A stretch of 12,410 nt of DNA from an uncultured Roseburia sp. (GCA_910584215.1 CAJTYI010000090.1:1-12410), one strand, 5' to 3'; shown: positions 1 through 5,732, numbered from the stretch's first letter. Translations and numbers: made by a program. Notes: generated from the letters alone by a model not told the origin.

Positions 1-205
1 CAAAAGACAAGCAGCACCTGCAGTTTGGATGTCTGCCGGACGCCGCATTTACGCTGTGTGGAATAAATATATAACACTTCCGATCAAACAGTTATGCCTA
101 TTTATTCATTTCGATGATATCAATTAAAACAGCTAATAACCTATACATTACTGTTTTTACTCGGCCGCCACACGATTTGTGTCGCAATTAGGCGAACGGT
201 TTTCG
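1..205. other. 5' flank without a recognisable gene
   Basis: No open frame of useful length covers this stretch. Frame 3 stays open from the window edge to a TAA at 72-74 and could be the last 23 codons of a gene lying to the left, but its residues match no family I recognise and another frame is also open at the edge. The rest, to the promoter at 206, is AT-rich and non-coding in appearance. It contains an inverted repeat (61-107) listed separately and a short ACAC/GTGT hairpin near 170-180. Confidence 0.4.
61..107. repeat. AT-rich inverted repeat (possible 3' hairpin of upstream gene)
   Basis: GAATAAATA (61-69) is the exact reverse complement of TATTTATTC (99-107). Just inside, ATAAC (71-75) pairs with GTTAT (91-95), giving about 14 base pairs with a small asymmetric bulge and a 15-base loop. 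No T-run follows, so it is not a standard intrinsic terminator. It could be a 3' processing or stability hairpin, or a protein site ahead of the MerR gene. The pairing is seen directly; the role is a guess. Confidence 0.4.
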
Positions 206-234
206 TTGTAACAGGGGGGCTGGAAGAGTATAAT
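206..234 (+). promoter_or_regulatory. Sigma-A-like promoter for the MerR-type gene
   Basis: A -35 box TTGTAA (206-211) and a perfect -10 box TATAAT (229-234) are separated by 17 bases. Transcription would begin near 241, giving an untranslated leader of about 80 bases before the GTG start at 322. Confidence 0.7.
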
Positions 235-321
235 GTAGGTTATAGAAGTTGAGGAAAACTTTTCTTTCATGGCAAAAGATGTACATTTTTGCCAGGTAAA
301 AACAGTAAAGGAGGAAAAAAA

Positions 322-1065
322 GTGGAAAAAGTACGTTACATGATTTCAGACGCAGCGGGTATTGTCAACGTTGAGTCGCATGTATTACGTTACTGGGAAG
401 ATGAACTGGATCTTAGTATTCCAAGGAACGAGATGGGACATCGCTACTACACCAAGGAAAACATCCAGCAGTTTCAAAAAATCAAAGAACTGAAAGAACA
501 GGGATATCAGCTGAAGGCAATTCGCATGATCGTACATAACGGCTTTGAGGGCGGGGAGATTCCCGATCCGGAGACCGTACAGAGAATGGTAGAACAGCAG
601 GCCGAGTCAGCCAATCGTCCTATGAAAATACATTTTGTGGAGCCCCCGGTTAAAGCGGCGCTTCCACAGGCGGGTCCTATGACGGCAGGGACTGCGGTGG
701 CGCAGGACGAGATTCCGCGCAGCGTGATGGACAATACAAATAAGATGGCTCAGTTCACGGAGCTTATGACACAGATTGTCGGAAAGGCACTGGCTGCTAA
801 TAACCAGGCACTGAGTAAAAATATCAGTGAAGATGTGGGGGAACAGGTGATCAAAGAAATGAATTATCTTATGAGGGAAAGGGAAGAAGCGGAGGAGGAG
901 CGCTTTCGCAAGCTGGATGATGCCATCCGCAGCAGTATGAAACAGAAAGAGGGCCGCAAGTCAAAATGGAAGAAACGGCAGGCGGATGCAACGCCAAAGC
1001 CGCTCAAGACAAAAAGGGCGTCGAGGAGAAACCGGACGAGCCAAGAACCCTCCGCAGTTCTCTAG
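322..1065 (+). CDS. MerR-family HTH protein with coiled coil and basic tail
   Basis: A 247-residue cytoplasmic DNA-binding protein. Residues 4-72 form a MerR-type winged helix-turn-helix (the ISDAAGIVNVESHVLRYWED segment, then the GHRYYT wing and a helix ending in QLKAIRMI). A proline- and alanine-rich linker spans about 78-135. A charged helix likely to form a coiled coil spans about 138-208, and a strongly basic tail about 207-239. No effector-binding cysteines are visible, so a metal or redox sensor role is unlikely. HTH, coiled coil and basic tail in this order recall RacA, the Bacillus chromosome-anchoring protein, but similarity at sequence level was not tested. The GTG start at 322 follows AAAGGAGG (308-315) at six bases. 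A TTG at 289 is in frame but has no ribosome binding site. The gene is probably monocistronic, with its own promoter and terminator. The MerR domain is certain; the function is unknown. Confidence 0.8.
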   Translation: MEKVRYMISDAAGIVNVESHVLRYWEDELDLSIPRNEMGHRYYTKENIQQFQKIKELKEQGYQLKAIRMIVHNGFEGGEIPDPETVQRMVEQQAESANRPMKIHFVEPPVKAALPQAGPMTAGTAVAQDEIPRSVMDNTNKMAQFTELMTQIVGKALAANNQALSKNISEDVGEQVIKEMNYLMREREEAEEERFRKLDDAIRSSMKQKEGRKSKWKKRQADATPKPLKTKRASRRNRTSQEPSAVL

Positions 1066-1127
1066 GGGGGCTAATCGGGCAAGTTAGGGCCCATGTGCGG
1101 CCGTTTGGGGAGTTGTTTGTGTCGTTG

Positions 1128-1173
1128 ATGGAATAAAAAAGAATCCTGCAAGCAGGATTCTTTTTTATTCCAT
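1128..1173. terminator. Perfect bidirectional intrinsic terminator
   Basis: A perfect 22-bp inverted repeat (1128-1149 against 1152-1173) with a two-base centre. The GC core is GAATCCTGC/GCAGGATTC, flanked by A6 on the left and T6 on the right, so a U-tract follows the hairpin on both strands. It lies between the convergent MerR-type gene and the ferredoxin gene and can end transcription of both. Confidence 0.92.
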
Positions 1174-1186
1174 AGATATCATGTGA

Positions 1187-1357
1187 TTACTCTTCAGAAA
1201 TAGCTCCTGTCGGGCAAACACCTGCACAAGTACCGCAGCTAACACAAGTACCTGCATCGATCTGGTACTGGCTGTCTCCCTGAGAGATTGCTCCTACTGG
1301 GCACTCCGGCTCACAGGTGCCGCAGCTAACACAAGCATCGGAAATAACGTATGCCAT
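1187..1357 (-). CDS. 2[4Fe-4S] ferredoxin, clostridial type
   Basis: A 56-residue soluble electron carrier. It has two CxxCxxCxxxCP motifs (Cys 9, 12, 15, 19 and Cys 38, 41, 44, 48), the classical arrangement that binds two low-potential [4Fe-4S] clusters. In anaerobes such proteins shuttle electrons between pyruvate:ferredoxin oxidoreductase, hydrogenase, Rnf and similar enzymes; the partner here cannot be told from context. The two halves are near duplicates (CVSCGTC twice), as in the family. The ATG at 1357 is preceded by AAGGAGGAT at good spacing. A TTG six codons earlier, at 1375, overlaps that ribosome binding site and is rejected. The gene is monocistronic, divergent from sua5, with its own promoter and a shared terminator. 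Family assignment is certain. Confidence 0.95.
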   Translation of the reverse strand: MAYVISDACVSCGTCEPECPVGAISQGDSQYQIDAGTCVSCGTCAGVCPTGAISEE

Positions 1358-1421
1358 AATCGTATCCTCCTTCAATAAATTATGATGATCATATGAGCCA
1401 CAGTGTTGTGACTTTAGAGGT

Positions 1422-1450
1422 ATTTTAATACAAAATCAGAGTTATGACAA
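1422..1450 (-). promoter_or_regulatory. Promoter for the ferredoxin gene
   Basis: On the minus strand, TTGTCA (1450-1445) and TAAAAT (1427-1422) lie 17 bases apart. This places transcription start near 1415 and leaves a leader of about 60 bases before the ATG at 1357. Confidence 0.6.
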
Positions 1451-1673
1451 GACATGTTTTTAATTTAGCACATGAAAAAAATGTATAATTGTTACAATTC
1501 ACATACGCGCTAGATTCCGTATCAATTTGTGATGGTTCGGTGTCAATGGCAACAATGATGCACACAAAATACCAAAAAACAGGCATTTTGGAGCTGGATT
1601 TTGCATTGTACAGCAATTGCATGGCGCAAATGTGAAAAGTAGCGATAATTCCATAGTTTGTGCAACTCGCGGA
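1451..1673. other. Intergenic stretch between divergent promoters
   Basis: No convincing gene is seen between the ferredoxin promoter and the sua5 promoter. There is an isolated TATAAT (1484-1489) without a -35 box, a weak CCAAAA/TTTTGG hairpin (1572-1591), and a partly symmetrical TGCATTG/CAATTGCA element near 1601-1621. None can be given a role from sequence alone. Confidence 0.4.
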
Positions 1674-1702
1674 TTTACAAAAAATAAGTAATCTATTATA
1701 AT
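1674..1702 (+). promoter_or_regulatory. Sigma-A-like promoter for the sua5 cluster
   Basis: TTTACA (1674-1679) and a perfect TATAAT (1697-1702) with a 17-base spacer; expected start near 1709. The leader contains a small hairpin, GACAGC/GCTGTC (1736-1751, four-base loop), ending just before the ribosome binding site. Confidence 0.75.
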
Positions 1703-1762
1703 AAAATCTTAAGAATTCATGAATTTTACGAGGATGACAGCGGCGGCTGTCGCGGAGTGTAT

Positions 1763-2851
1763 ATGCATACCAAAATAATTAAAATAGAATCTGAGACAAC
1801 CGACATAGGGGAGGCGGCGGATTTGATACGCGCGGGCGAGCTCGTCGCATTTCCCACGGAGACGGTGTATGGATTGGGCGCGGATGCCTTAAAGGCCGAT
1901 GCCGCGCGCAAGATCTACGCGGCCAAAGGCAGACCGTCCGATAACCCGCTGATCGTACATATCGCCGATTTTTCGCAGCTGGAGTATATTGCCGCGAAAG
2001 TGCCAAAGGAGGCCAAAATATTGGCGGATGCGTTTTGGCCAGGGCCGATGACACTGATTGTTCCCAAAAACGGCCGCGTGCCCTATGAGACGACCGGAGG
2101 CATGGATACCGTTGCGGTTCGTATGCCAAACCACCCGGTGGCTTTGCGTCTGATTCGAGAGAGCGGATGCCTGATAGCGGCGCCCAGCGCCAACCGGTCG
2201 GGTAAGCCAAGCCCCACGGAGGCCGGCCATGTGTTTTGTGATTTGGATGGGAGAATCCCCCTGATTCTCGACGGCGGCGCAGTGGGAATCGGGCTCGAGT
2301 CGACGATTGTAGATCTGACGGAGGAGACGCCGATGATACTGCGCCCCGGTTACATAAACAAAGCGATGCTGGAGGAAGCGCTGCACACAGAAGTGAAGTT
2401 AGATCCGGGTCTTGCGGGGGCAGATTCTGTGGAGCGGCCCAAGGCGCCGGGAATGAAATACAAACACTATGCACCGGATGCGGATTTGATAGTAGTGGAG
2501 GGAAAAAGTGCGGATGTGGTGGAAACGATCAATGCGCTTGTGCTGGAGATGAAGGAGGCCGGCAAAAAGACGGGGGTGATCGCCGCCAGTGAGACGAGAG
2601 AGCGCTACAGAGCCGATCATGTCGTGAGTATCGGTGCCAGAGAGGATGAGGACGCCATTGCGCGTCATTTGTACAAACTGTTGCGGGAGTTTGATGCGCT
2701 GCGGGTGGATGTCATTTATTCGGAAAGCTTTCAGACGCCAAGGATTGGTCAGGCCATTATGAACCGTCTGGTGAAAGCGGCGGGGCATCAGGTGATCAAG
2801 GTTGAGAAGCCGCCAGAGCGGCAGAATGAGAGGAACGATGAAACAGTTTAA
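1763..2851 (+). CDS. sua5: L-threonylcarbamoyladenylate synthase (Sua5/YwlC)
   Basis: Makes threonylcarbamoyl-AMP from threonine, bicarbonate and ATP. This is the first step of the t6A modification at position 37 of ANN-decoding tRNAs and feeds the TsaBDE complex. The 362-residue length is that of the two-domain Sua5 type rather than the short TsaC type. The YrdC domain covers about residues 10-200: FPTETVYGLG near 30, KGRPSDNPL near 55, FWPGPMTLI, APSANRSGKPSPT, and GLESTIVDL...LRPG. The family linker with PGMKYKHYAP follows, then a Sua5 domain to about 345. The tail after 345 is short and charged. The ATG at 1763 has GGAG (1754-1757) five bases upstream; a GTG at 1757 is also in frame but overlaps that site. 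The next gene begins inside its last 14 bases, so the two are co-transcribed and probably translationally coupled. Confidence 0.95.
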   Translation: MHTKIIKIESETTDIGEAADLIRAGELVAFPTETVYGLGADALKADAARKIYAAKGRPSDNPLIVHIADFSQLEYIAAKVPKEAKILADAFWPGPMTLIVPKNGRVPYETTGGMDTVAVRMPNHPVALRLIRESGCLIAAPSANRSGKPSPTEAGHVFCDLDGRIPLILDGGAVGIGLESTIVDLTEETPMILRPGYINKAMLEEALHTEVKLDPGLAGADSVERPKAPGMKYKHYAPDADLIVVEGKSADVVETINALVLEMKEAGKKTGVIAASETRERYRADHVVSIGAREDEDAIARHLYKLLREFDALRVDVIYSESFQTPRIGQAIMNRLVKAAGHQVIKVEKPPERQNERNDETV

Positions 2852-3302
2852 CAGGATTATATTTGCGGACGAGCACGGTACATGCCGCGCGCCTATGGCG
2901 GCGGGGATTTTTCGTGAATGTGTGTTAAATCACCCGATGGAAAGTTTGGCCCGCGGTCTTGTAGTCTTATTCCCGGAGCCGTTAAATCAGAAAGCGGAGG
3001 CTGTTATGGTGAGCAACGGTATCAATATGGAAGGCTACACCTCGGCGCAGCTTGCGGAGGAGGATTTCACGGAGGACACGCTCGTGCTGGTGATGGAACG
3101 GGGGCAGCTCGAAAAGATTCTTGAGAAGAGCGATAATGTTTCACCGGGCAATGTTTTTGTACTGACCGAGCTTACGGGGGAAGAACTCGAGATTGTCGAC
3201 CCATATGGCGGCGCTCTGCAGGCGTACGGTCTTTGTTACGAAATGCTGCGGAAAACCATACACAAATTGGCAAACATATTGAACGGAGATACCTATGAGT
3301 GA
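2838..3302 (+). CDS. Low-molecular-weight phosphatase homologue lacking catalytic Cys
   Basis: A 154-residue cytoplasmic protein with the fold signatures of low-molecular-weight protein tyrosine/arginine phosphatases (YwlE group). It has an N-terminal P-loop followed by APMA, the GLVVLFPEPLN and NGINMEGYTSAQL segments, and the C-terminal DPYGG loop. In active members the P-loop reads C-x5-R. Here the segment is FADEHGTCRAPMA, with Asp11 in the nucleophile position, while Thr15, Cys16 and Arg17 are kept. The general-acid Asp is also kept (D121 in DPYGG). The reading frame is intact and flanking residues align without gaps, so a frameshift is unlikely. It may be a phosphatase-inactive binding protein or a divergent enzyme. 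It overlaps sua5 by 14 bases and the deaminase by 8. The ATG at 2838 follows GAGAGG; an upstream in-frame ATG (2802) lies inside sua5 and lacks support. Confidence 0.8.
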   Translation: MKQFNRIIFADEHGTCRAPMAAGIFRECVLNHPMESLARGLVVLFPEPLNQKAEAVMVSNGINMEGYTSAQLAEEDFTEDTLVLVMERGQLEKILEKSDNVSPGNVFVLTELTGEELEIVDPYGGALQAYGLCYEMLRKTIHKLANILNGDTYE

Positions 3303-3780
3303 AAAACGAAAAGATTATATCAGCTGGGACGAATATTTTATGGGGGTGGCGATGCTGTCGGCAATGCGCTCTAAGGACCCAAACACGCAGGTGGGGGCCT
3401 GCATTGTTAGCCAAGACCACAAAATTTTATCTATGGGATACAACGGTTTTCCGATCGGTTGTTCCGACGATGAATTTCCCTGGACGAGGGAGGGAGAACC
3501 GCTGCAAAACAAATATTTTTACACGACGCACAGCGAGCTAAACGCCATATTAAATTACCGTGGCGGAAGCCTCGAGGGAGCCACCATATATGTGACGCTT
3601 TTCCCCTGCAACGAATGCGCGAAAGCCATCATTCAGTCGGGCATCAAACGGGTCGTTTATGACAGCGACAAATATCAGGACGAAGCCGGCGTCATCGCTT
3701 CTAAGCGCATGTTAAAAGCGGCGGGCGTGGAGACAAAACGCTATTACCGCACCGGCCGTGTTGTCTCGGTCTCACTTTAA
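3295..3780 (+). CDS. dCMP deaminase, zinc-dependent
   Basis: Deaminates dCMP to dUMP, the substrate of thymidylate synthase. The 161 residues form one cytidine/deoxycytidylate deaminase domain. Zinc ligands are His79 (THSELNAI) and Cys105/Cys108 (FPCNEC), with Glu81 as proton shuttle. His79 lies in H-S-E instead of the more usual H-A-E, which should still work. GYNG and GCSDD near 48-59 resemble the nucleotide-binding region of dCTP-regulated dCMP deaminases. From memory, several blocks (RSKDPNTQVGACIV, LFPCNECAK, SDKY) are strikingly like the animal enzyme; no alignment was run. The ATG at 3295 has GGAG at 3285-3288 and overlaps the previous stop by 8 bases. This is the last gene before the ATP synthase promoter. 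There is no clear terminator after it, only a weak GAATT/AATTC hairpin (3783-3798), so read-through into the atp operon is possible. Confidence 0.93.
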   Translation: MSEKRKDYISWDEYFMGVAMLSAMRSKDPNTQVGACIVSQDHKILSMGYNGFPIGCSDDEFPWTREGEPLQNKYFYTTHSELNAILNYRGGSLEGATIYVTLFPCNECAKAIIQSGIKRVVYDSDKYQDEAGVIASKRMLKAAGVETKRYYRTGRVVSVSL

Positions 3781-3799
3781 AAGAATTGTGATTAATTCA

Positions 3800-3827
3800 T
3801 AGACAAATGGATGAAAAATGGTATAAT
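3800..3827 (+). promoter_or_regulatory. Extended -10 promoter of the ATP synthase operon
   Basis: TATAAT (3822-3827) is preceded by TGG, making an extended -10 element. TAGACA (3800-3805) lies 16 bases upstream as a -35 box. Start is expected near 3834, leaving a leader of about 65 bases before atpZ. Confidence 0.75.
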
Positions 3828-3900
3828 GATAAAGTAGTTGTAAAATTGGCATAATCCGCAGGAAATCATAGATTGACGGTGGGATTTGAAAGGAAGGACG

Positions 3901-4158
3901 ATGGACAGGAAAGACAACAGACAGGTGTTTGCATCCCTTACGCTGATTTTGCAGTTTAGTTTAAATATGATTGTTCCCATCTTTTTATGCACCATGGTCG
4001 GTGTCTGGCTGGATAAAAAATATGATATCCCCTGGATTGTGGTGCCGCTGTTTATTATGGGAGCCCTCGCAGGGTTTACCAACATATTCAAAATGGCCAA
4101 AAAAATATACGGAAAGAGTGGAGATTCAGACAGAAATCATGCTAAGAAGGTTAAATGA
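3901..4158 (+). CDS. atpZ: AtpZ/AtpI-family small membrane protein
   Basis: An 85-residue protein with two predicted membrane helices (about residues 11-36 and 44-64), joined by a short GVWLDKKYDIP loop and followed by a positively charged C-terminus. This pattern and its place as first gene of an atp operon identify the AtpZ (ATPase gene 1) family. AtpZ has been linked in alkaliphilic Bacillus to Mg2+/Ca2+ supply or to assembly with AtpI; its role is not settled. The ATG at 3901 follows AAGGAAGG; an in-frame ATG at 3886 is unsupported because it precedes that site. Its end overlaps atpI by 20 bases. Confidence 0.85.
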   Translation: MDRKDNRQVFASLTLILQFSLNMIVPIFLCTMVGVWLDKKYDIPWIVVPLFIMGALAGFTNIFKMAKKIYGKSGDSDRNHAKKVK

Positions 4159-4570
4159 TGCATTGCCGGGACTGATATTGGGAATTCTTGTATATGGAGC
4201 AGTGGTGGAGCTTGTCGGCGTATGGTTTGTGACGGACAAGCTGCGGTATACGACGGGGCTTTGCATCGGTATCGCTCTCGCCTGCGGCATGGCGGTCAAT
4301 ATGGCGATTGTATTGCAGGATGCGGTTGATTTGTACAACGCTTCGGAGCATGGCGGGGTAAAAATTGCGGCGAAGTCGGTACTGCGCTATTGTGTTGTGG
4401 TGCTCGTGTTCTTTCTGATGATGAAATTTAACCTTGGCAGTCTTGCCACAGCGTTTATCGGTGTTTTGGGGTTGAAAGTGTCAGCATACTTTCAGCCTAT
4501 TGCACATAGATGGTACTTAAACAGAAAAGGAAGAGGTGATGTGTCTTCGGATCACGGAGATCATGGATAA
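4139..4570 (+). CDS. atpI: ATP synthase subunit I (AtpI), assembly factor
   Basis: A 143-residue membrane protein with four hydrophobic segments (about 9-30, 38-60, 82-99, 101-120) and a hydrophilic His/Asp-rich tail ending in SSDHGDHG. Position between atpZ and atpB, size and topology fit AtpI. AtpI assists c-ring assembly and is reported to be needed for this in the Na+-dependent enzyme of Acetobacterium, which fits the Na+ signature found here. The ATG at 4139 starts inside atpZ. The nearest Shine-Dalgarno-like GGAG (4120-4123) is 15 bases away, so initiation probably depends on coupling to atpZ translation. The same frame is open upstream to 3971, but that stretch reads as an out-of-frame shadow of atpZ. 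Confidence 0.82.
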   Translation: MLRRLNDALPGLILGILVYGAVVELVGVWFVTDKLRYTTGLCIGIALACGMAVNMAIVLQDAVDLYNASEHGGVKIAAKSVLRYCVVVLVFFLMMKFNLGSLATAFIGVLGLKVSAYFQPIAHRWYLNRKGRGDVSSDHGDHG

Positions 4571-4592
4571 CTGTGAGGAACCTGAACAGTTA
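4568..4592 (+). other. Hairpin between atpI and atpB
   Basis: TAACTGT (4568-4574) pairs perfectly with ACAGTTA (4586-4592) around an 11-base loop. The left arm begins at the atpI stop codon. With no U-tract after it, this is more likely an mRNA stability or coupling element than a terminator. Confidence 0.4.
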
Positions 4593-4610
4593 CGATAATA
4601 CTATAGTTAA

Positions 4611-4627
4611 AAGGAGGTGAAAATGTG
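4611..4627 (+). promoter_or_regulatory. Consensus ribosome binding site with ATG-TGA start-stop at atpB
   Basis: The Shine-Dalgarno AAGGAGGTGA (4611-4620) is complementary to the 16S rRNA 3' end over its whole length. An ATG at 4623-4625 is followed at once by TGA (4626-4628). The GTG that opens atpB (4625-4627) shares the final G of the ATG. From the GGAGG core, the ATG is five bases away and the GTG seven. Both are usable distances, so a ribosome could initiate at either. Confidence 0.6.
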
Positions 4628-5362
4628 AGTAATGCAATTTTAATGTCATCCGGTGCCGATAATATTGACTTTATGATACACGGGATATTTTCCTATGAGA
4701 TATTTGGTCAGACGGTATGGATTACCACATCACATGTCTGCATACTAATCGTCATGGCGATTATGGTGATACTCGCCATTGCCGCCAACCGCGCGATGAA
4801 GCATGCCACACAAGTGCCGGGCGGATTTCAGAATGTCATGGAGCTGCTCGTCGAAAAATTGGATGGGATTGTGGGAAACACAATGGGCAGGATTGCCGCC
4901 CCGAAGTTTCGCAATTATATCAACACAATCTTTGTGTTTATCTTTATTTCCAATATTTCCGGTTTGTTTGGTTTAAGGCCGCCGACAGCCGACTACGGAA
5001 CAACTTTTGCACTGGGTCTGATAACGTTCTTCCTGATTCATATCACGCAGTTTAAAAATCTGCCGTTAAAGCAGATCTGGAAGGATATGTGTTCACCGCT
5101 TCCGCCATGGCTGCCGATCTGGTTTCCGATCAACCTGATCAGTGAGATCGCAGTCCCGGTTTCCCTGTCGCTTCGTCTTTTCGCGAACGTGCTCTCGGGA
5201 ACCGTTATGATGGCTTTGGTTTATGGATTGCTGGCGAAGTTTGCCCTGATCTGGCCGGCGGCGCTCCATGTTTATTTTGACTTGTTCTCAGGAGCAATTC
5301 AGACGTATGTATTTTGTATGCTGACGATGACCTACATCAGTCAGAACTACGAAGTGGAATAA
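4625..5362 (+). CDS. atpB: ATP synthase Fo subunit a
   Basis: The membrane stator subunit that forms the two ion half-channels against the c-ring. It has 245 residues and several hydrophobic helices. The essential Arg is R184, in SLSLRLFANVLSG, preceded by the conserved SEIAVPVS segment. A C-terminal helix carries Q226 in AIQTYVF, matching the conserved polar position facing the arginine. Length is normal for Firmicutes. The start is GTG at 4625, placed seven bases after a consensus ribosome binding site; the ATG two bases earlier runs straight into TGA. The next in-frame ATG, at 4643, would remove six residues and is poorly spaced. A 70-base gap with a hairpin leads to atpE. Confidence 0.96.
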   Translation: MSNAILMSSGADNIDFMIHGIFSYEIFGQTVWITTSHVCILIVMAIMVILAIAANRAMKHATQVPGGFQNVMELLVEKLDGIVGNTMGRIAAPKFRNYINTIFVFIFISNISGLFGLRPPTADYGTTFALGLITFFLIHITQFKNLPLKQIWKDMCSPLPPWLPIWFPINLISEIAVPVSLSLRLFANVLSGTVMMALVYGLLAKFALIWPAALHVYFDLFSGAIQTYVFCMLTMTYISQNYEVE

Positions 5363-5373
5363 AGCAGTTACAT

Positions 5374-5403
5374 TGCAACAGAGAGAGCATTTCGACTGTT
5401 GCG
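5374..5403 (+). other. Intercistronic hairpin upstream of atpE
   Basis: GCAACAG (5375-5381) pairs exactly with CTGTTGC (5396-5402), extended by one T-G pair outside. Four further imperfect pairs inside (5383-5386 with 5390-5393) tighten the loop. It ends 16 bases before the AGGAGG of atpE. No U-tract follows. It may protect or process the mRNA segment that begins with the gene needed in most copies (subunit c); that role is inferred. Confidence 0.45.
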
Positions 5404-5432
5404 TTAAATTAATTATCTAGGAGGATTCTATT

Positions 5433-5687
5433 ATGAACATTACAGGAACAGATTTAATTTTAGCTTGTTCAGCAATTGGCGCAGGTTTGGCAGTTATCGC
5501 AGGTATCGGTCCTGGTATCGGCCAGGGTATCGCGGCGGGTCATGCCGCTGCCGCAGTGGGAAGAAATCCGGGTGCAAAGGGAGATATCATGTCTACCATG
5601 TTACTTGGTCAGGCCGTTGCCGAGACAACAGGTCTCTATGGTTTGCTGGTTGCCATGCTTTTACTTTTCGTAAAACCGCTTGTTTAA
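5433..5687 (+). CDS. atpE: ATP synthase Fo subunit c, Na+-type signature
   Basis: The rotor-ring proteolipid, 84 residues, made of two transmembrane helices joined by a polar RNPGAKGD loop (about 44-51). Helix 1 holds the glycine-rich packing motif, ending in GIGPGIGQG. The ion-binding carboxylate is Glu64 in helix 2 (AVAETTGLY). The residues that bind Na+ in Ilyobacter-type rings, Q32, E65, S66, T67 and Y70, correspond here to Q31, E64, T65, T66 and Y69, with V62 at the backbone-ligand position and P27 before Q31. The complete set predicts Na+ coupling. The sequence is a single hairpin, not a duplicated form. The ATG at 5433 follows AGGAGG at eight bases. Confidence 0.97.
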   Translation: MNITGTDLILACSAIGAGLAVIAGIGPGIGQGIAAGHAAAAVGRNPGAKGDIMSTMLLGQAVAETTGLYGLLVAMLLLFVKPLV

Positions 5688-5732
5688 TAAAACAATTTGA
5701 ATCTAAAATAATTACGGAAAGGAGGCCCGGCC

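Noticed and set aside
3..74. Last 23 codons of an upstream gene
   Set aside because: Too short to recognise; frames 1 and 2 are also open at the edge, so no frame can be preferred.
1484..1489. TATAAT as a second plus-strand promoter in the divergent region
   Set aside because: No -35 hexamer at 16-18 bases and no TGn extension; a better promoter lies at 1674-1702.
1779..2474. 231-codon open frame on the minus strand inside sua5
   Set aside because: It is antisense to a clear Sua5 gene, is rich in Pro/Arg/Ser as expected of a GC-rich shadow frame, has no ribosome binding site and matches no family.
2838..2910. Frameshift or sequencing error explaining the missing Cys in the phosphatase homologue
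   Set aside because: Residues on both sides (FNRIIF and GTCRAPMA) align in one frame with the family, and Asp GAC differs from Cys TGC/TGT at more than one base.
3971..4138. N-terminal extension of atpI upstream of 4139
   Set aside because: These 56 codons are another frame of atpZ; the residues (many Trp, Pro, Ser) do not look like a membrane protein start, and AtpI length fits the 4139 start.
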